64,000 nucleotides of DNA from Laetiporus sulphureus 93-53 (GCF_001632365.1 NW_024468549.1:300086-364085); one strand, 5' to 3'. Shown: positions 11,767 through 23,396, numbered from the stretch's first letter. The notes: generated by a model not told the origin, from the letters alone. Numbers and translations are program-made.

Positions 11767-12449
11767 TCATACGTATCGGATATCCAACGTCGCTATTCGC
11801 ACGACATCGACTACAAGCGCCACACGCGCGTCGTTTACAATGTAGATCCGCTGATCCACTGCGACATCAGCCCAATGTGAGAACATCTTTGCACAGTCAT
11901 GAGTGATCCGAAACTAAAAGGATTAAAAAAAACAAGAATTGTCACACCTCGAAAATCGCAAGTCTGAGCATCCTCAACGGGACGAGGCATTATCCCGGCG
12001 TGAGCGCTGCTGTGATGAACCGTAGCCCATTTCTCCGCCTCTTGTTCGAGTGCATCGACGTCGTGGCACTTGACAAAGCCTTGGTTGACAAGACCAGTTA
12101 TGCAATGCATGGTCCACGTTCGGCACGTGAACGTGTCAAAAGGCGGGGGTGGCTCTGTCAAGGACACCTCGTCGACCCAGTCGAGTGCGTCTGTGCGCGC
12201 GGGGTCGCAGAATCCTATGCGGAGGGCGCCATCCAGAAGGAATGACTTCATAATGCCGCTGTTCGGTGCGCTGTCGCAGATCCACCCTTCGCCCATTTGC
12301 TTAACATTGAATTTGTAACCGCTGTTGGGAGCGCGGTGATGGTACAGTGCCCAGTGAAAGCCCTTGTCGATGTCGCGATCTCGGATGAAGAGCAGAAGGT
12401 AGATACCGCCGACTATCAGGCGTGAGTCAACAGCTGATTTGGTGGACAT
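11767..12449 (-). CDS. Small protein of unknown family (HWxLYHH/CRTW type), paralogue 1
   Basis: Unknown function. The protein starts at ATG 12449 (MSTKSAVDSR) and shares with the neighbouring gene the blocks VGGIYLLLFIR, GFHWALYHH, GEGW, CRTWTMH and a helix with ALEQEAEKW. The conserved His-Trp near the start and Cys-Arg-Thr-Trp later suggest a compact enzyme fold, perhaps papain-like; that is inference only. After VEDAQTCDF a very short intron (about 11914-11945, with a T-rich acceptor) would join a last exon reading FRITHDCAKMFSHWADVAVD and stopping at 11767. Without splicing the frame ends at 11835. Confidence 0.6.
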
Positions 12450-12779
12450 GATGAAAGGAAGATGGTGTGTCAATGGGCTGAGAAATGGACACTTTATATA
12501 CTAGAACGTGGCGGTGGTGGTCCGATTTGGAGAACAAGCTCCTGATGTCGTGGCGCAGATGAAACGCACTTAATTGGGCAGCCTGGGCTGTGCTTCCATC
12601 AACTCGCCCAGAACCTTGCAACGCTCTCAGTGCACGCGGGCGTGCGGAGCGAGGCCCGCATGTGGCGCGGCAATAGAAACCGCCGTTTCTCCCTTGTGCA
12701 ACGGGCGCATCTCAGAGGCGAGTGTGGCGAGCCACCAGAAGGTGCGCAACGAGCTGACGGGTCCCCTAGTTGTTCATAG

Positions 12780-13073
12780 TTAAGACAGCCTAGCATCGTA
12801 AGCAACCTTGAAGGTGGCCACTGCATCAGGCGCATAATCTTCGGTCTCCGTGCCAATGTCCCAGACCAAATGTCCATCCAAGTGAGTCGGCTTTTTAATG
12901 CAACCAGATTTCGTACAATGGAGCAATGCATAGTTTCCGCATGTTGCGAAGGAGTCAAGCACATACAGGTGATAGTTCAGTTCGTTACATATAGTTGTAA
13001 TATCGGTTGTGCAGGTACAGTGAGAACTCATCCTCGTCCGATCATCCCCCTTCGACCTTCGCAAGCAATACAA
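12780..13073 (-). CDS. Uncharacterised ORF, possible separate gene or terminal exon
   Basis: An open frame of 97 codons between the two paralogues, with a protein-like stretch that includes NELNYHLYVLDSFATCGNYA and HLDGHLVWDIGTETEDYAPD and ends ...KVAYDARLS. It could be a small gene, or a 3' exon of the gene starting at 13759. No family is recognised and no splice structure is secure. Confidence 0.3.
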   Translation of the reverse strand: MYCLRRSKGDDRTRMSSHCTCTTDITTICNELNYHLYVLDSFATCGNYALLHCTKSGCIKKPTHLDGHLVWDIGTETEDYAPDAVATFKVAYDARLS

Positions 13074-13240
13074 GGCGGACCGCTATGTCAAGGGCCATTG
13101 AACCGCAATGCCAACAATGGCTAACCGAGGATTGACCACGTCGATGATGCATTTGATCGAACTGGACGTCACAGTATAGGTCTGTCTCCGGAGTCAGCTG
13201 CGTTTTATGAGCAAGGCAACTGGACAAAGGTCGCACCTTA

Positions 13241-13759
13241 TCAGAACCTACACACCGTGGAATCCTCGATGACGCGCGGCTGTCTGTTGTTATGGCTGTC
13301 GGCATGATGTTTTTCACTCCAAATTTGAACCTCGTTCTCCAATGCCTGGATATCTGAGCATTTGACGTAGCCTCTCGCGATGAGTATGCCAACGATGTGC
13401 ATAGCCCACGTGCGGCAGTCAAGCACATCACGCCCAGGTGGCACCTGGTTCAACGGAACGCTCTGCACAATATCGGCTACCTCTTTGGAGCTACTAGGGC
13501 TGCAGTAACCTATTCGTTTGAGTCCCACAAGAAGGTGAGATCTCATAACGCCGGTGGTGGTTCCGTGGTCGGCCAACCAACCAGGACCCATGTTCGTGAC
13601 ATGGTACTTGGTACCCGACGAAGGAGATGTGTGGTGGTACAATCCCCAGTGAAACCCGCCCTCAACGCTGGTGGTGCGTATGAAAGTGATGATGTAAATG
13701 CCTCCAACGACGAATCGCGTGTCGATGACAGGAGCTGTGCCGGCTGGGGTTGGTGCCAT
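13241..13759 (-). CDS. Small protein of unknown family (HWxLYHH/CRTW type), paralogue 2
   Basis: Paralogue of the gene at 12449, same strand, start ATG 13759 (MAPTPAGTAPVIDTR). Shared blocks are VVGGIYIITFIR, GGFHWGLYHH, GPGW, a Met-Arg-Ser helix, CRTWAMHIVGILIARGYVKC and LENEVQIWSEKHH, in the same order and spacing. The frame ends at 13241 shortly after VIEDSTVC. A donor at that point (GTGTGT) and possible downstream exons make a longer C-terminus likely, as in paralogue 1. About 170 residues are secure. The pair is a local duplication, now well diverged. Confidence 0.6.
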   Translation of the reverse strand: MAPTPAGTAPVIDTRFVVGGIYIITFIRTTSVEGGFHWGLYHHTSPSSGTKYHVTNMGPGWLADHGTTTGVMRSHLLVGLKRIGYCSPSSSKEVADIVQSVPLNQVPPGRDVLDCRTWAMHIVGILIARGYVKCSDIQALENEVQIWSEKHHADSHNNRQPRVIEDSTVCRF

Positions 13760-14526
13760 GATGAGGGTTTGTATTGGACTCTGTGGCGCTGATTTGCAGT
13801 GGGAATCAACTGGTAGCAGTGGGAATGGGGAGTGTCTGACAGAAGGCGGCTGTATTTATGGCTTACAGATGGGGGGGGGCCTATTGTTGACTCATTCGTC
13901 CGCACTGAGTTCGGTGTGTTCACCTACCTTCTGACTCACAGAAATTTCTCCATACCACGCGCAGTTACGCATCCATTGCAATCAAGAAGTGCGACGCCCA
14001 CAATGAAGTCAACGAAACGGCGTGATCAGGGAGTCACTTTTCGATGCTTGTTGGTGATGTCGGATGGACCTATTGATGCAATATGGTTGTTTTCGCAAGA
14101 CCTCTCCTAGTACCGCAGCACATCAGCAAATGGAACATCAAACTCGCACACTGAGAGTCAAATACTAGGAGCGCCACAAGTACGCCCGATGGGATCTAGA
14201 TGGGATCAGGGAGAAGCCAGCGGGGCGTCGACTGCATCGTTCGGCATGTCTCGGCATTTCCATACTCGGTTCAAAGGGCGTACTATACAGGTCTATACGA
14301 ATTGAGAGGCGTATTTGGAAGCAGACCTAGTATATATCTTCTGTCCTCCCCTTCCCCAAAGTCTGCCTTGAGGAGGCAACTTGTTCCTGAACCTTATCGA
14401 TATCGATCGTCAACCGGCCACGTCAGGAAAATCAAATATGATTGTCACCACCAACAAAAACAGTAAGTCTGAAAAATTCTCTAAACCTCCTTGTTTTGGA
14501 TCTTTCTCTATGATCATGCAATATTC

Positions 14527-14712
14527 GGCAGTCGATGGGAGCTTAAGAATGCAGATAGCAGATCTCATGCACGACAGACATCATGGAGGACAGCCTTGGA
14601 TATTTGGTCGTGCGACCATTATGTAGCAGATGACTTGCATGCATCCGATGCAGCACACGGAAGAGTCGCCGAAGAGTCATCAATAGATAACCAATCTAAA
14701 ATTTTATCGCGC
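14527..14712. repeat. Dispersed repeat, copy 1
   Basis: This copy shares ordered blocks with 16137-16276: GTCGATGGGAGCTT near its start, GCAGATCTCATG, ATTTGGTCGTGCG in the middle, GCCGAAGAGT, and ATAACCAATCTAA near the end. Spacing differs by small indels. It contains no ORF. The origin is unknown; it is probably a degraded transposon fragment. Confidence 0.65.
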
Positions 14713-16136
14713 CGCTGACTTGGGCCTTGAGGCCTTGAGGCGTCTCGAGCGGACATGAACATCACTTGGCGGCTCGGAAGTTTCTCTCACGACCTTGAGG
14801 ACTCGAGCTGCGTCCGTTGTACCCGCCCTTCCGAACATGAGGTCGTATGCGTGTGTGCTAGGTGCTACAGTCAAAGTGTGGTGGTTCACGTTGACAGCTG
14901 TGCGTCTGTTGACTTTCTAGAATGATGTATTCCGACTTCCTTCAAGACTGCACGTTCCAAGTCAAACCTCTGTAACACCGTGGGTTCTCCATCGCAGTTC
15001 CCTTACTTACAGCGCACTTATGCCAGCGCCACAGGGAACTAACTCATTGTTCTGTCCGACTCCTTATCATCCAGTGTTCCCGAGATTCTGTTTTTCAATC
15101 TGCGATGCCCAAAGTCGGATCTCCGGCCCTATTGGATGCCGTCGCCTTGTGCACAATGACGAAGGAAGACTGAGATTTCTGACTGACTGGCATAGCTTTG
15201 GCCCAGGTTCAAGAGCTGGCCCGATGCATCTCTGATTCCGATGCTTCCATTCTGTTCTCTGTGAGAGCCTATTATCCCAATCTCTTTACCTGGGCAGTGC
15301 TACGCCTAAGTAAGTCCAATCGATGAGTTATGTACAATGACTCTGCGAGATCTGAGACTCTGTATATGCCCTGGATTAGACATGCCTATGAGACCACTAG
15401 AATAAAAGAAATAGAAGCACAAGTGGGCTATGAGAGAAAGAAGGGCGTGTTCAGTGGGTATATCCTATAGTGAGCCGAAGCCACCACACATCTCAGGCAG
15501 TCCATTACGCAAGGTACGTTGCCAAGACGCGCGGTGTGAGGGGATCGACGGACAACTTGTCCTTCCTTCGCTTCCACGGTAGTAGGTAGGATATTGCCAG
15601 GCAGTCGGACATCTCCGCCTATATATCAAGAAAACGTGGCGTGTCTGCATTATAACCACACGTGTGCAAGATGGACGATATGGAGCACAATGGAGCTCGC
15701 TAGAAAAGCCCATAGGCGGGGTTTAATCATGCCTTTCACTGACTCGGGATCCAGCCGTCCCCAAGACCGTCGTTTGTCGTGAGTCGGGAGGCGGTCTGCT
15801 CCTTGCAATATTAGGTCCAAAGACAATGGCGTTCGAGCGGACCCCCTAGCGGAATTCAACATCAGCATCCTAGCAGCAGGCACGCAGCGAATGTTATAGA
15901 TTATAGATGTTCTGCACGCTCTGAATCTGATAATACGAGGTCAATATGGCCCACTCGCTACACCTACAGCAGCCAGGGATTGCGCCGTTGCCAGTCGACA
16001 CCTATAGCAGTCAGTGCTTCGGACGTAGGGCCCGTCACGGTGAAGCTGAACCTCGCGCGTGCCAATACAGTCTGATTGCGACAGCTCCTTCCTCCAGTGA
16101 CAATAATCTCACTTCCCTGGTTAGCTTAAAGTATTC

Positions 16137-16276
16137 GACTGTCGATGGGAGCTTGTGAAAGCAGATCTCATGGAGGACGTTCTTGAATATTTGGTCGTGC
16201 GGCCAGCTATAGCCGATGACGGATTTCGCCGAAGAGTTATCAATACGTAGATAACCAATCTAAGATTTGATCGCAC
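16137..16276. repeat. Dispersed repeat, copy 2
   Basis: Direct-orientation partner of the copy at 14527, about 1.6 kb away, with the same blocks in the same order but shorter internal spacing (about 140 against 186 bp). It lies some 200 bp upstream of the lipid kinase gene. Confidence 0.65.
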
Positions 16277-16487
16277 CTCTGGTTTGCGATCTCGGTGGCG
16301 CGGGAGCAATCTTTATTCTCACCGCCACTCACACTCAGGCGGCCACATTGGGTCTGAAGCTGAGAAAGCGTCTGACGCTCTCCTCCTAGAACAGCATCAA
16401 CTCCTACAAGCATCATCTATTCGATAGATTTTGGAGCTACCACTACTAGCTCCAGCTAATTAGATCAGCTTACAGACACACCTCGCG

Positions 16488-17746
16488 ATGCGCGTACTTG
16501 CCATCTGCAATCCTGTGTGCGGCGATGCCTCTGCTGTCCAATTCTATGAGACACACGTCGCACCTCTACTGAAAGAGGCCACCGTCGAACTGGATGCCCC
16601 GGTGCTCACAACAACGCACGACGGCCATGCAGGACAATTCGTCACGCAGTATACCGAGTCTGTCGAGGGTCCCTTCACCGTGATCCTCGCTAGCGGGGAC
16701 GGCACTCTGCACGAGATCGTGCAAACGCTCACGAACACCCCGCCCAAGGGCGTGCGTGCATCCGCCCCTCCAGCCAGGCTTTCCTTCGTCCTGCTACCCT
16801 GCGGAACCGCCAACGCGCTCTACTCCTCGCTCTTCCCACCACAGAGCGAGGAAGACGCCACGAGCACCGACTACAAGCTGAGCTCTCTCCGCGCATTCCT
16901 CGCCTCGGGCACAACCGTCCCGCTCACCCTCGCCCTCACCACCCTCTCCCCTCCCCCCCGCTCGCACAATCCCCCACGCACCGCCGTCTCCGCCGTCGTC
17001 GCCTCCACCTCCCTACACGCCTCCATCCTGCACGACGCCGAGGCCCTCCGCGCCTCCGTCCCAGGGCTCGAGCGCTTCAAGCGCGCCGCGGCGCAGAACC
17101 TCGCGCGCTGGTACTCCGCCTCCGTCACGCTCTTCCCCGCGCAGGCCACCGGGCGCGTCGAGCTCTGGGACCCCGCCGCGCGCAGGTTCGCACCGCACCC
17201 GCAGAGCACCGAGTCCGACCCGCTCGTCGATCTCTCCGGTCCGTTCGCGTACTTCCTCTCCACGGCGAATGTCGACCGCCTCGAGCCTGCGTTCCGTATC
17301 ACGCCGCATGCGCGCGATGTCCCGCCGAAGGGCCCCGCGCTGGACGTCGTCGTGCTCCGCCCGGAGCGCGATCCTAGTGTGGAGATGGACTCGCGGGAGG
17401 TCCGTGAGGCGTTTGCGGAGAAGGCGAAGGCTGTTTTGGGCGGTGCGTATGAGGATGGCGCGCATACGGTGCTGAGGTATGCGGAGGATGGGTGTGTTCT
17501 TACTGAAGGAGATGGACCGCTCGTCGTTGAGTATTTCCGCTGTGGCGGGTGGGAATGGGAGCCGGTGAGTGGGATTGATATTGTGAGTGTGACGATCGCT
17601 GATGCGTGCCGTAGGATGACATCGATGACCGCGCACATCTTGTGTGCGCCGACGGTGAGGTCTTCACGATAGATAAGGGCGGAAGGGCGACCTGCGCCGC
17701 TGTGATACCGGTAGACGACAAGTCTGGTTTTGCCGTGTTTGTGTGA
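16488..17746 (+). CDS. Diacylglycerol-kinase-catalytic-domain lipid kinase (sphingosine-kinase-like)
   Basis: Probable ATP-dependent kinase of a lipid alcohol such as diacylglycerol or a sphingoid base. Two exons, 16488-17564 and 17615-17746, give 402 residues. The N-terminus has the fold's first strand (MRVLAICNPVCGD, normally N-P-x-G/S-G), then the nucleotide-binding loop VILASGDGTLHEIVQTL at about residue 66 and LLPCGTANAL at about 104, which matches the G(T/S)xN motif. The C-terminal half carries the usual DGC-like element (RYAEDGCVLTEGDGPLVVEY) near 330. The substrate cannot be assigned from sequence. The coding region is very GC-rich at third positions from 16900 to 17400. Confidence 0.82.
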
Positions 17747-18407
17747 TATCTGCGTAGACTCTCGGACTGTGGTGGCTCATATCTCGAAGAATGGTAAGGG
17801 AGGAATGATAGAGCACGGAAGTCGACACTTATGTACAATCATTACGGATCGCATGTCATGTTGCACTGTTTAGCGACTCTCTTACAGTCGCATGTCAGTC
17901 TTCGGCCAGAGATGATGATTTGCAACGATGCAGTGCCTTGACTCTCGTGCGATTTTCTGGTACATGAAGGTATGTAGGGAGCACGTTACAGCGGGACTAG
18001 GAGCCGTCTGCTGCCGGTCATTTAATCACACAGAACGTGCCGAACGCCGAACGATAGATCGCGAGACATACTGCATAATTACTAGTATATGTTGAATGGA
18101 CAATACTGACTGACTCGCGACTCCTTGACTTTCGTTGTCGAATGCCAATTTTATCCTCGAATGCACAGTAGAAATTTTGATGAGCGGGAAGCAATATTAG
18201 GACCGCAAAATAAATAGATGGTCATATAAGCAGAAAAGTATACGACAATGTTGCTTACTGACGACATCACTTCTAAGGGCTCCGTGACGTTCAGCGAACC
18301 GTTGAACTTCAACTATTATCTTATCGATCAATCAACGGCATGGCTGATCTGATCTTCGATCACATCTAATCTTTTGAGCGCCTCCTGACCTCCATATCTC
18401 TTGCTGC
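17747..18407. other. Intergenic region
   Basis: It holds the 3' flank of the lipid kinase and the promoter of the omega-amidase gene. AT-rich sequence occurs around 18160-18260. No ORF, repeat or RNA gene is evident. Confidence 0.5.
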
Positions 18408-19952
18408 ATGCTTCGGCTCTATCGTGTCCTGCCTCCGCTGCGCTCAGCCTCTCTGCTCTGCACACTCGCTCACTTTCGCTCAATGTCAATGTCGCTCACA
18501 AGCCCTCCGCCTGCATTCAAGCCATTCACGCTCGCGCTTGTACAGCTCGGGCAGGTCGGCGCGGATAAGGCTGGTGCGCCTTTCACACGCTGTACCCATC
18601 TCCATGGGCGGCGATCTGAACGCGGACATGTACCTTTGTCCCTGTAGCGAATTTGAAGCATGCAAGAGACATGGTCTTGAAGGCTGCGAGCGCGAAGCCC
18701 AAGCCGGACGTGGTCGTCCTGCCTGTAAGTAGTAGCACTCTTGCCCGCCTGCGTAGCGCTTCAAATCCCCCTTCAGGAATGCTTCAACTCGCCGTATGGA
18801 CATGTACACTTCCCCGTCTACGCCGAGCCTATTGGCTTTACTCCAGGCCAGGCATACGACATCGCGTCCTCGCCCTCCGAGTCTGTCCGCACACTCTCTG
18901 AGGTGGCACGAGAAACCGGCGTATGGCTCATTGGCGGTAAGCCGTCCATCGGAGGCATCTGGTGAGCTGATCGAGAATCGCGGACTTGCTCGCAGGCTCG
19001 ATTCCCGAACGCTCCGCGGCGGACGGAGGGAAGGTGTTCAATACGGCTACCGTGTACTCGCCTGCAGGTTGCTCCGTTGCCATGCTCAATGCTCACGAAG
19101 TGCACTGAGACCTGAATATTGAACGGTATGGGCAGGCGAGCTGGTGGCGATGCATCGCAAGGTCCATCTGTTCGACATTGATATTCCAGGAAAGATCACC
19201 TTCAAAGTGCGTCGAATCTCCCTCCTTAATCCGGAAACCTCTCTCATTATGCTGACCGGTAATGTGAATTGAAGGAAAGCGAGACGCTTACGGGCGGGAC
19301 GACCATTAATGCCTTTGACACGCCCTTTGCACGCATCGGGCTTGGAATATGCTATGACGTGCGCTTCCCGGAGCTTGCGATGATCAGCGCACGGCGAGGC
19401 TGCCAGGTCCTCATTTATCCCGGCGCGTTCAACCTTACCACAGGACCTCTGCACTGGGAGCTACTTCAACGTGCACGGTAGGTGTACTACAGGAGAAAGA
19501 TCCGAGATCGTATGAGTGACATCTCCTCGTCTCTAGTGCCGTCGACAACCAGGTCTATTTTGCGATGTGTAGCCCGGCAAGAGATATGACCGCGGGATAC
19601 CATGCTGTGAGAACCGTACCTCATTCATTAGTTAGCGCCTCATCGATCGAATCGTATTCAGTGGGGTCACTCGCTGGTCGTCGACCCGATGTAAGCCTCA
19701 CCTCTTCCTGACTTGGGCGGTCTCCGCTGACCTCGATTTCCCTCCACAGGGGCCAGGTCATTGCAGAGACAGAACACGACGAAGACATCGTCTATGCACG
19801 CATCGGTGCGTTTGTTTCGGCCTTTTTGCTCCCTCCGTGGTAACTCAGAGAGAACCGCAGACCCTAAGACGTTCGAAGAGGCGCGCGGGGGCATTCCGGT
19901 AACGACACAGCGGCGCTTCGACGTATATCCGGATGTGAGCAAGGGGTTCTGA
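18408..19952 (+). CDS. NIT2: Omega-amidase Nit2 (nitrilase superfamily)
   Basis: Hydrolyses alpha-ketoglutaramate and alpha-ketosuccinamate (omega-amidase), a metabolite-repair step linked to glutamine transamination. Ten exons (18408-18573, 18648-18724, 18777-18936, 18996-19067, 19136-19206, 19275-19477, 19537-19606, 19662-19690, 19750-19805, 19861-19952) sum to 331 residues. The catalytic triad is visible: Glu in [10 protein letters not shown], Lys in [14 protein letters not shown] and Cys in [12 protein letters not shown]. The first 27 residues ([17 protein letters not shown]...) are basic and amphipathic, like a mitochondrial presequence. Internal ATGs at 18483 and 18489 would give a cytosolic form. 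Confidence 0.9.
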
Positions 19953-20243
19953 AGGGTGTATCGAACCTGTACATATATCACATATATCAAAGCTGTGTAG
20001 TAGTAGTAGTACGAGTAGGTGGTGTACCCATACAAAGGCGGGCGGTGAACAAGCGCTGGACATTTTGCGGGCGTCTATCACCTCAAGGAGGCCGAGGGTT
20101 CGAGCAAATTCCATCCTTTTCCATCGCATTCCGTACGCGTTCGCCTTATTTCCTTCGCCTCTCCGCTTCCTGGCACCGTCTCCCTCGCACATTGCACCGT
20201 CCTCCTCCCGTCTTTCAACGTCGGCGACACATCCTTCGCGGCC

Positions 20244-21757
20244 ATGGTGAAAGAAACGTGAGTACATGCACCCCGTGTCATAGGCTCTTCGCTGGCAGAC
20301 TGGACCGTGACTAACTGGGAGACGGGCACGTCGCACGCCACATCTTACAGGAAATACTACGATCTCCTCGAGGTTTCTCCAGATGCGTCGGAATCCGACC
20401 TCAAGAAGGCGTACCGCAAAAAGTGAGCTTGTTTTCTCTAGAACGACTCGTCTACAGCGCTAATTGCACGCAAAGAGCGCTACGATTGCATCCAGATAAG
20501 GGCGGTGACCCGGAGCTGTTCAAAGAGGTTACACATGCGTAAGTTGCTTCTGCACGGTGTAAGTGGGTCTTGGTGTTCATTGCTTACTACCAGATACGAA
20601 GTCCTGTCGGACTCAGAAAAGCGATCCATTTATGATGCACGAGGAGAGGCTGGTTTGTCAGAGTCTGGTGGTATGGGCGGCATGGATCCTCAGGTGCATT
20701 TCCGCTCATTCGATCACATACACCGCACACGTCCTTACGCACTTCCAGGACCTCTTCAGCCAACTATTCGGTGGAGGCGGTTTCTTCGGTGGAGGCGGTG
20801 GTCCTTCACGCGGCGGTGGGCCGCGCAAGACAAAAGACCTCGTCCACCGCGTGCATGTCACGCTCGAGGACCTTTACAAGGGCAAGACAACCAAGCTCGC
20901 TCTTACCCGTAACATCATCTGCACCAAATGCAGTGGCAAGGGTGGCAAGGAGGGTGCCGTGCAGACGTGTTCGAGCTGCCACGGCCAGGGTGTGAAGGTC
21001 ACCCTGCGCCAGATGGGCCCGATGATCCAGCAGATCCAGAGCGCGTGCGACGCCTGTGGCGGTACGGGTGAGATCATCAACGCCAAGGATCGTTGCAAGA
21101 CGTGTAACGGCAAGAAAGTCATTACGGAAAAGAAGATGCTCGAGGTCCACATTGACAAAGGTATGAAGGGCGGCCAGCAAATCAACTTCCGCGGAGAGAG
21201 CGACCAGGCGCCCGGTGTGACGCCAGGAGATGTCATCATTGTCATTGAGGAGAAGCCTCACGAGCGGTTCAGGCGGCAGGACGACGACCTGATTATTGAT
21301 CAGGAGATTGACCTGCTGTCAGCGTTGGGGGGCGGCCATTTCGCCATCAAACACCTAGACGACCGTGCGCTCATCGTTAACATCCGGCCTGGTGAGGTCA
21401 TCAAGCCTGGTAAGTTTTCGCTGTCAGATTTTAGCAAATTTATTTTGTTGACTCTCCGCAGAGGACGTCAAGGTGATCGCTGGCCAAGGGATGCCCTCGT
21501 ACCGGCATCACGAGCCAGGCGACCTCTTCATCCACTTTGCGGTCAAGTTCCCCGAGCGGATCGAGCCCGAGTCGATCCCGATGCTCGAGCGCGCGCTCCC
21601 GCCGCGCCCGCCGCTGGACAAGTTCCCGAAGAGCTACATAGTCGAGGAGGTCGAGCTCGCGGATGCAGACGTGCGACAACGCGCTCGCGCGTCCGGGGCG
21701 GAGCCGATGGATGAGGACGAGGATGGCCCACCGCGCGTGCAGTGCGCGAACCAATGA
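20244..21757 (+). CDS. YDJ1: DnaJ/Hsp40 type I co-chaperone (Ydj1/Mas5 type)
   Basis: Co-chaperone that stimulates Hsp70 ATPase and delivers clients in the cytosol. Six exons (20244-20257, 20351-20422, 20476-20538, 20594-20693, 20749-21409, 21462-21757) give 401 residues. The J domain has KYYDLLEVSPDAS, the HPD tripeptide in LRLHPDKGGDPELF, and YEVLSDSEKR. A Gly/Phe-rich linker follows (FGGGGFFGGGGG), then four zinc-binding repeats, CTKCSGKG, CSSCHGQG, CDACGGTG and CKTCNGKK, and the two client-binding beta domains. The last residues, CANQ, form a CaaX box, so the protein is probably farnesylated and membrane-tethered like yeast Ydj1. The first exon encodes only MVKET. Confidence 0.95.
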
Positions 21758-22374
21758 TCGTCCTTCCCATTTAGATTTTGCTTCTCCCTGTGTGGCTACG
21801 GCTCCCCTCGTATTCACTGTATTTGTGCTGTGTCGTTGTTCGCATCCGCTCACCTGCCCCGCAAGACATTTTCCGTACCGTACCTGGCACGCCTTAGTTG
21901 CATCCACGACTAGATTTCACTGTGACACTATACCGCTATTGAAATATAAAGAGGCATGGATTTACCCACGCGCTTACGTGCAGCCCCAGGTGGCCGCCGA
22001 CACAGCATCACGGCGTTGCGACGAGCGGAGGCAACAGCGCAGTTTAATATCGCAACTCAAATTAACAGGCGTCCAGCGTTGACTCTGACTGGCTGGTGTA
22101 ATGGGCGTCTAGCGCACGTGTGGCGTCCTGCCGGCGCGAGCACGTGAACGCAACACGCCCTCCCTCTCTGTGACCACCAACTGCTACTCGACGCCTGTCC
22201 GTCCAGACTCTCCGTCCGCACTGCCCTCGCGTCCCCCCGTCAATCCCTCGTCACCGTCGTCGACAGCGGTTATCATACCCCGCCACTCCGTGATTCACGC
22301 CTTGTGGGTCCGCCCAGTCACAGCGTCACGCTCACGCTCACATTTACGCTGCGATCCTTGCTGCAGCGCCCACC
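21758..22374. other. Intergenic region between DnaJ and Rho-type GTPase genes
   Basis: This 617-bp stretch holds the DnaJ 3' flank and the GTPase promoter. A CT-rich tract near 22150-22260 is typical of fungal promoters. No gene is supported. Confidence 0.5.
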
Positions 22375-23186
22375 ATGGCCTCGCCGTCACGACCAGACAC
22401 GCCCCCGCGCCGACCGGACGTGAAGCGCAAACTCGTAGTTGTAGGTGATGGTACGCTGCACTGCAATCTCACGTCTCCGTGTCCCGCGCTGAAGCAGCGA
22501 TCGCACAAAAGGTGGCTGTGGCAAGACATGTCTGCTGATCGTCTACGCAGAGAACCGCTTCCCCGAGGTAGATCGCTTGATTTCGCTGCTGCTCACGCGT
22601 TAGGACGTGCCACTCATGCGTACGCATAGGCGTATATACCAACCGTGTTCGAGAACTACGTGACAATGGTGCAGTTCGACGGCAAGCTCGTCGAGCTCGC
22701 GCTCTGGGATACAGCGGGGCAGGAGGAGTACGACCGGCTGCGACCGCTGAGCTACCCAGAGAGCAACGTCATCCTCATCGTTTTCTCCATCGACTTTCCC
22801 GTCAGTCTGCTAAACGTGCAAGATAAAGTACGTCTTTTTCCGTCTCCATGCCACTCGGCGTCGAACCCACCTAATCTGCGACCCTCCCGCCGCAGTGGTA
22901 CCCAGAAGTCGCACACTTCTGTGAAGGAGTGCCCATAATCTTGGTCGGAACGAAGATCGACCTGAGGCGGGACGAGCAGACGAAGCGGATGCTGAGCGCT
23001 CAAGGACTGACACCCGTGACGACAGACCAGGGTGCGAGCGTCGCGCGCGAGATAGGCGCAAAATACATCGAATGCTCTGCAAAGCTGGGAACGGGTGTGC
23101 AGGAGGTTTTCACTCTCGCACTGAAGGAGAGCATGAGGGGCAAGTGGACAACCCTCGTGAAGCAGCGGCGGTGCGTAGTGACGTGA
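22375..23186 (+). CDS. RHO4: Rho-family small GTPase, Rho4-like
   Basis: Membrane-bound molecular switch for cell polarity and septation. Exons 22375-22450, 22512-22567, 22630-22827 and 22896-23186 give 206 residues. All G boxes are present: GDGGCGKT (G1, split by intron 1), the switch I motif [29 protein letters not shown] (G3/switch II), GTKIDL (G4) and ECSAK (G5). The Rho insert region is [15 protein letters not shown]. It ends RRCVVT, a CaaX box for prenylation. The 15-residue polar N-terminal extension and the [20 protein letters not shown] block favour Rho4 over Rho1, Rho2, Rho3 or Cdc42, but subfamily choice is by memory. It is convergent with the PBN1-like gene. Confidence 0.88.
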
Positions 23187-23396
23187 TTACCCTCTGTGCA
23201 CGATAGTTTTGGAATCTGGATGGATGGTCTCTCATGCGTCCCGCGCGCCGCTTTCCTATTGCTTTTAGTGGACTGTACATATATCTCAAGGTCCTGCTTG
23301 CATCATTCGCACATCGTTTTTTTCCATCTATCAGCACTACAGTAGAGCCTTATGTCATAACGGTGTACTCACTTCCGCATTCTTTACTAAATATGT

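Larger units (their letters stand above)
13800..16487. other. Gene-poor interval with dispersed repeat copies
   Basis: No gene with supportable structure. It contains two diverged copies of one repeat (listed separately) and a short minus-strand open frame at 14704-14889 that reads like protein (THAYDLMFGRAGTTDAARVL) but is isolated. The rest is moderately AT-rich, without recognisable features. Confidence 0.45.

Noticed and set aside
16871..17638. 255-codon minus-strand ORF opposite the lipid kinase
   Set aside because: Shadow of a GC-rich coding exon. The product is Ser/Arg/Ala low-complexity with no domains.
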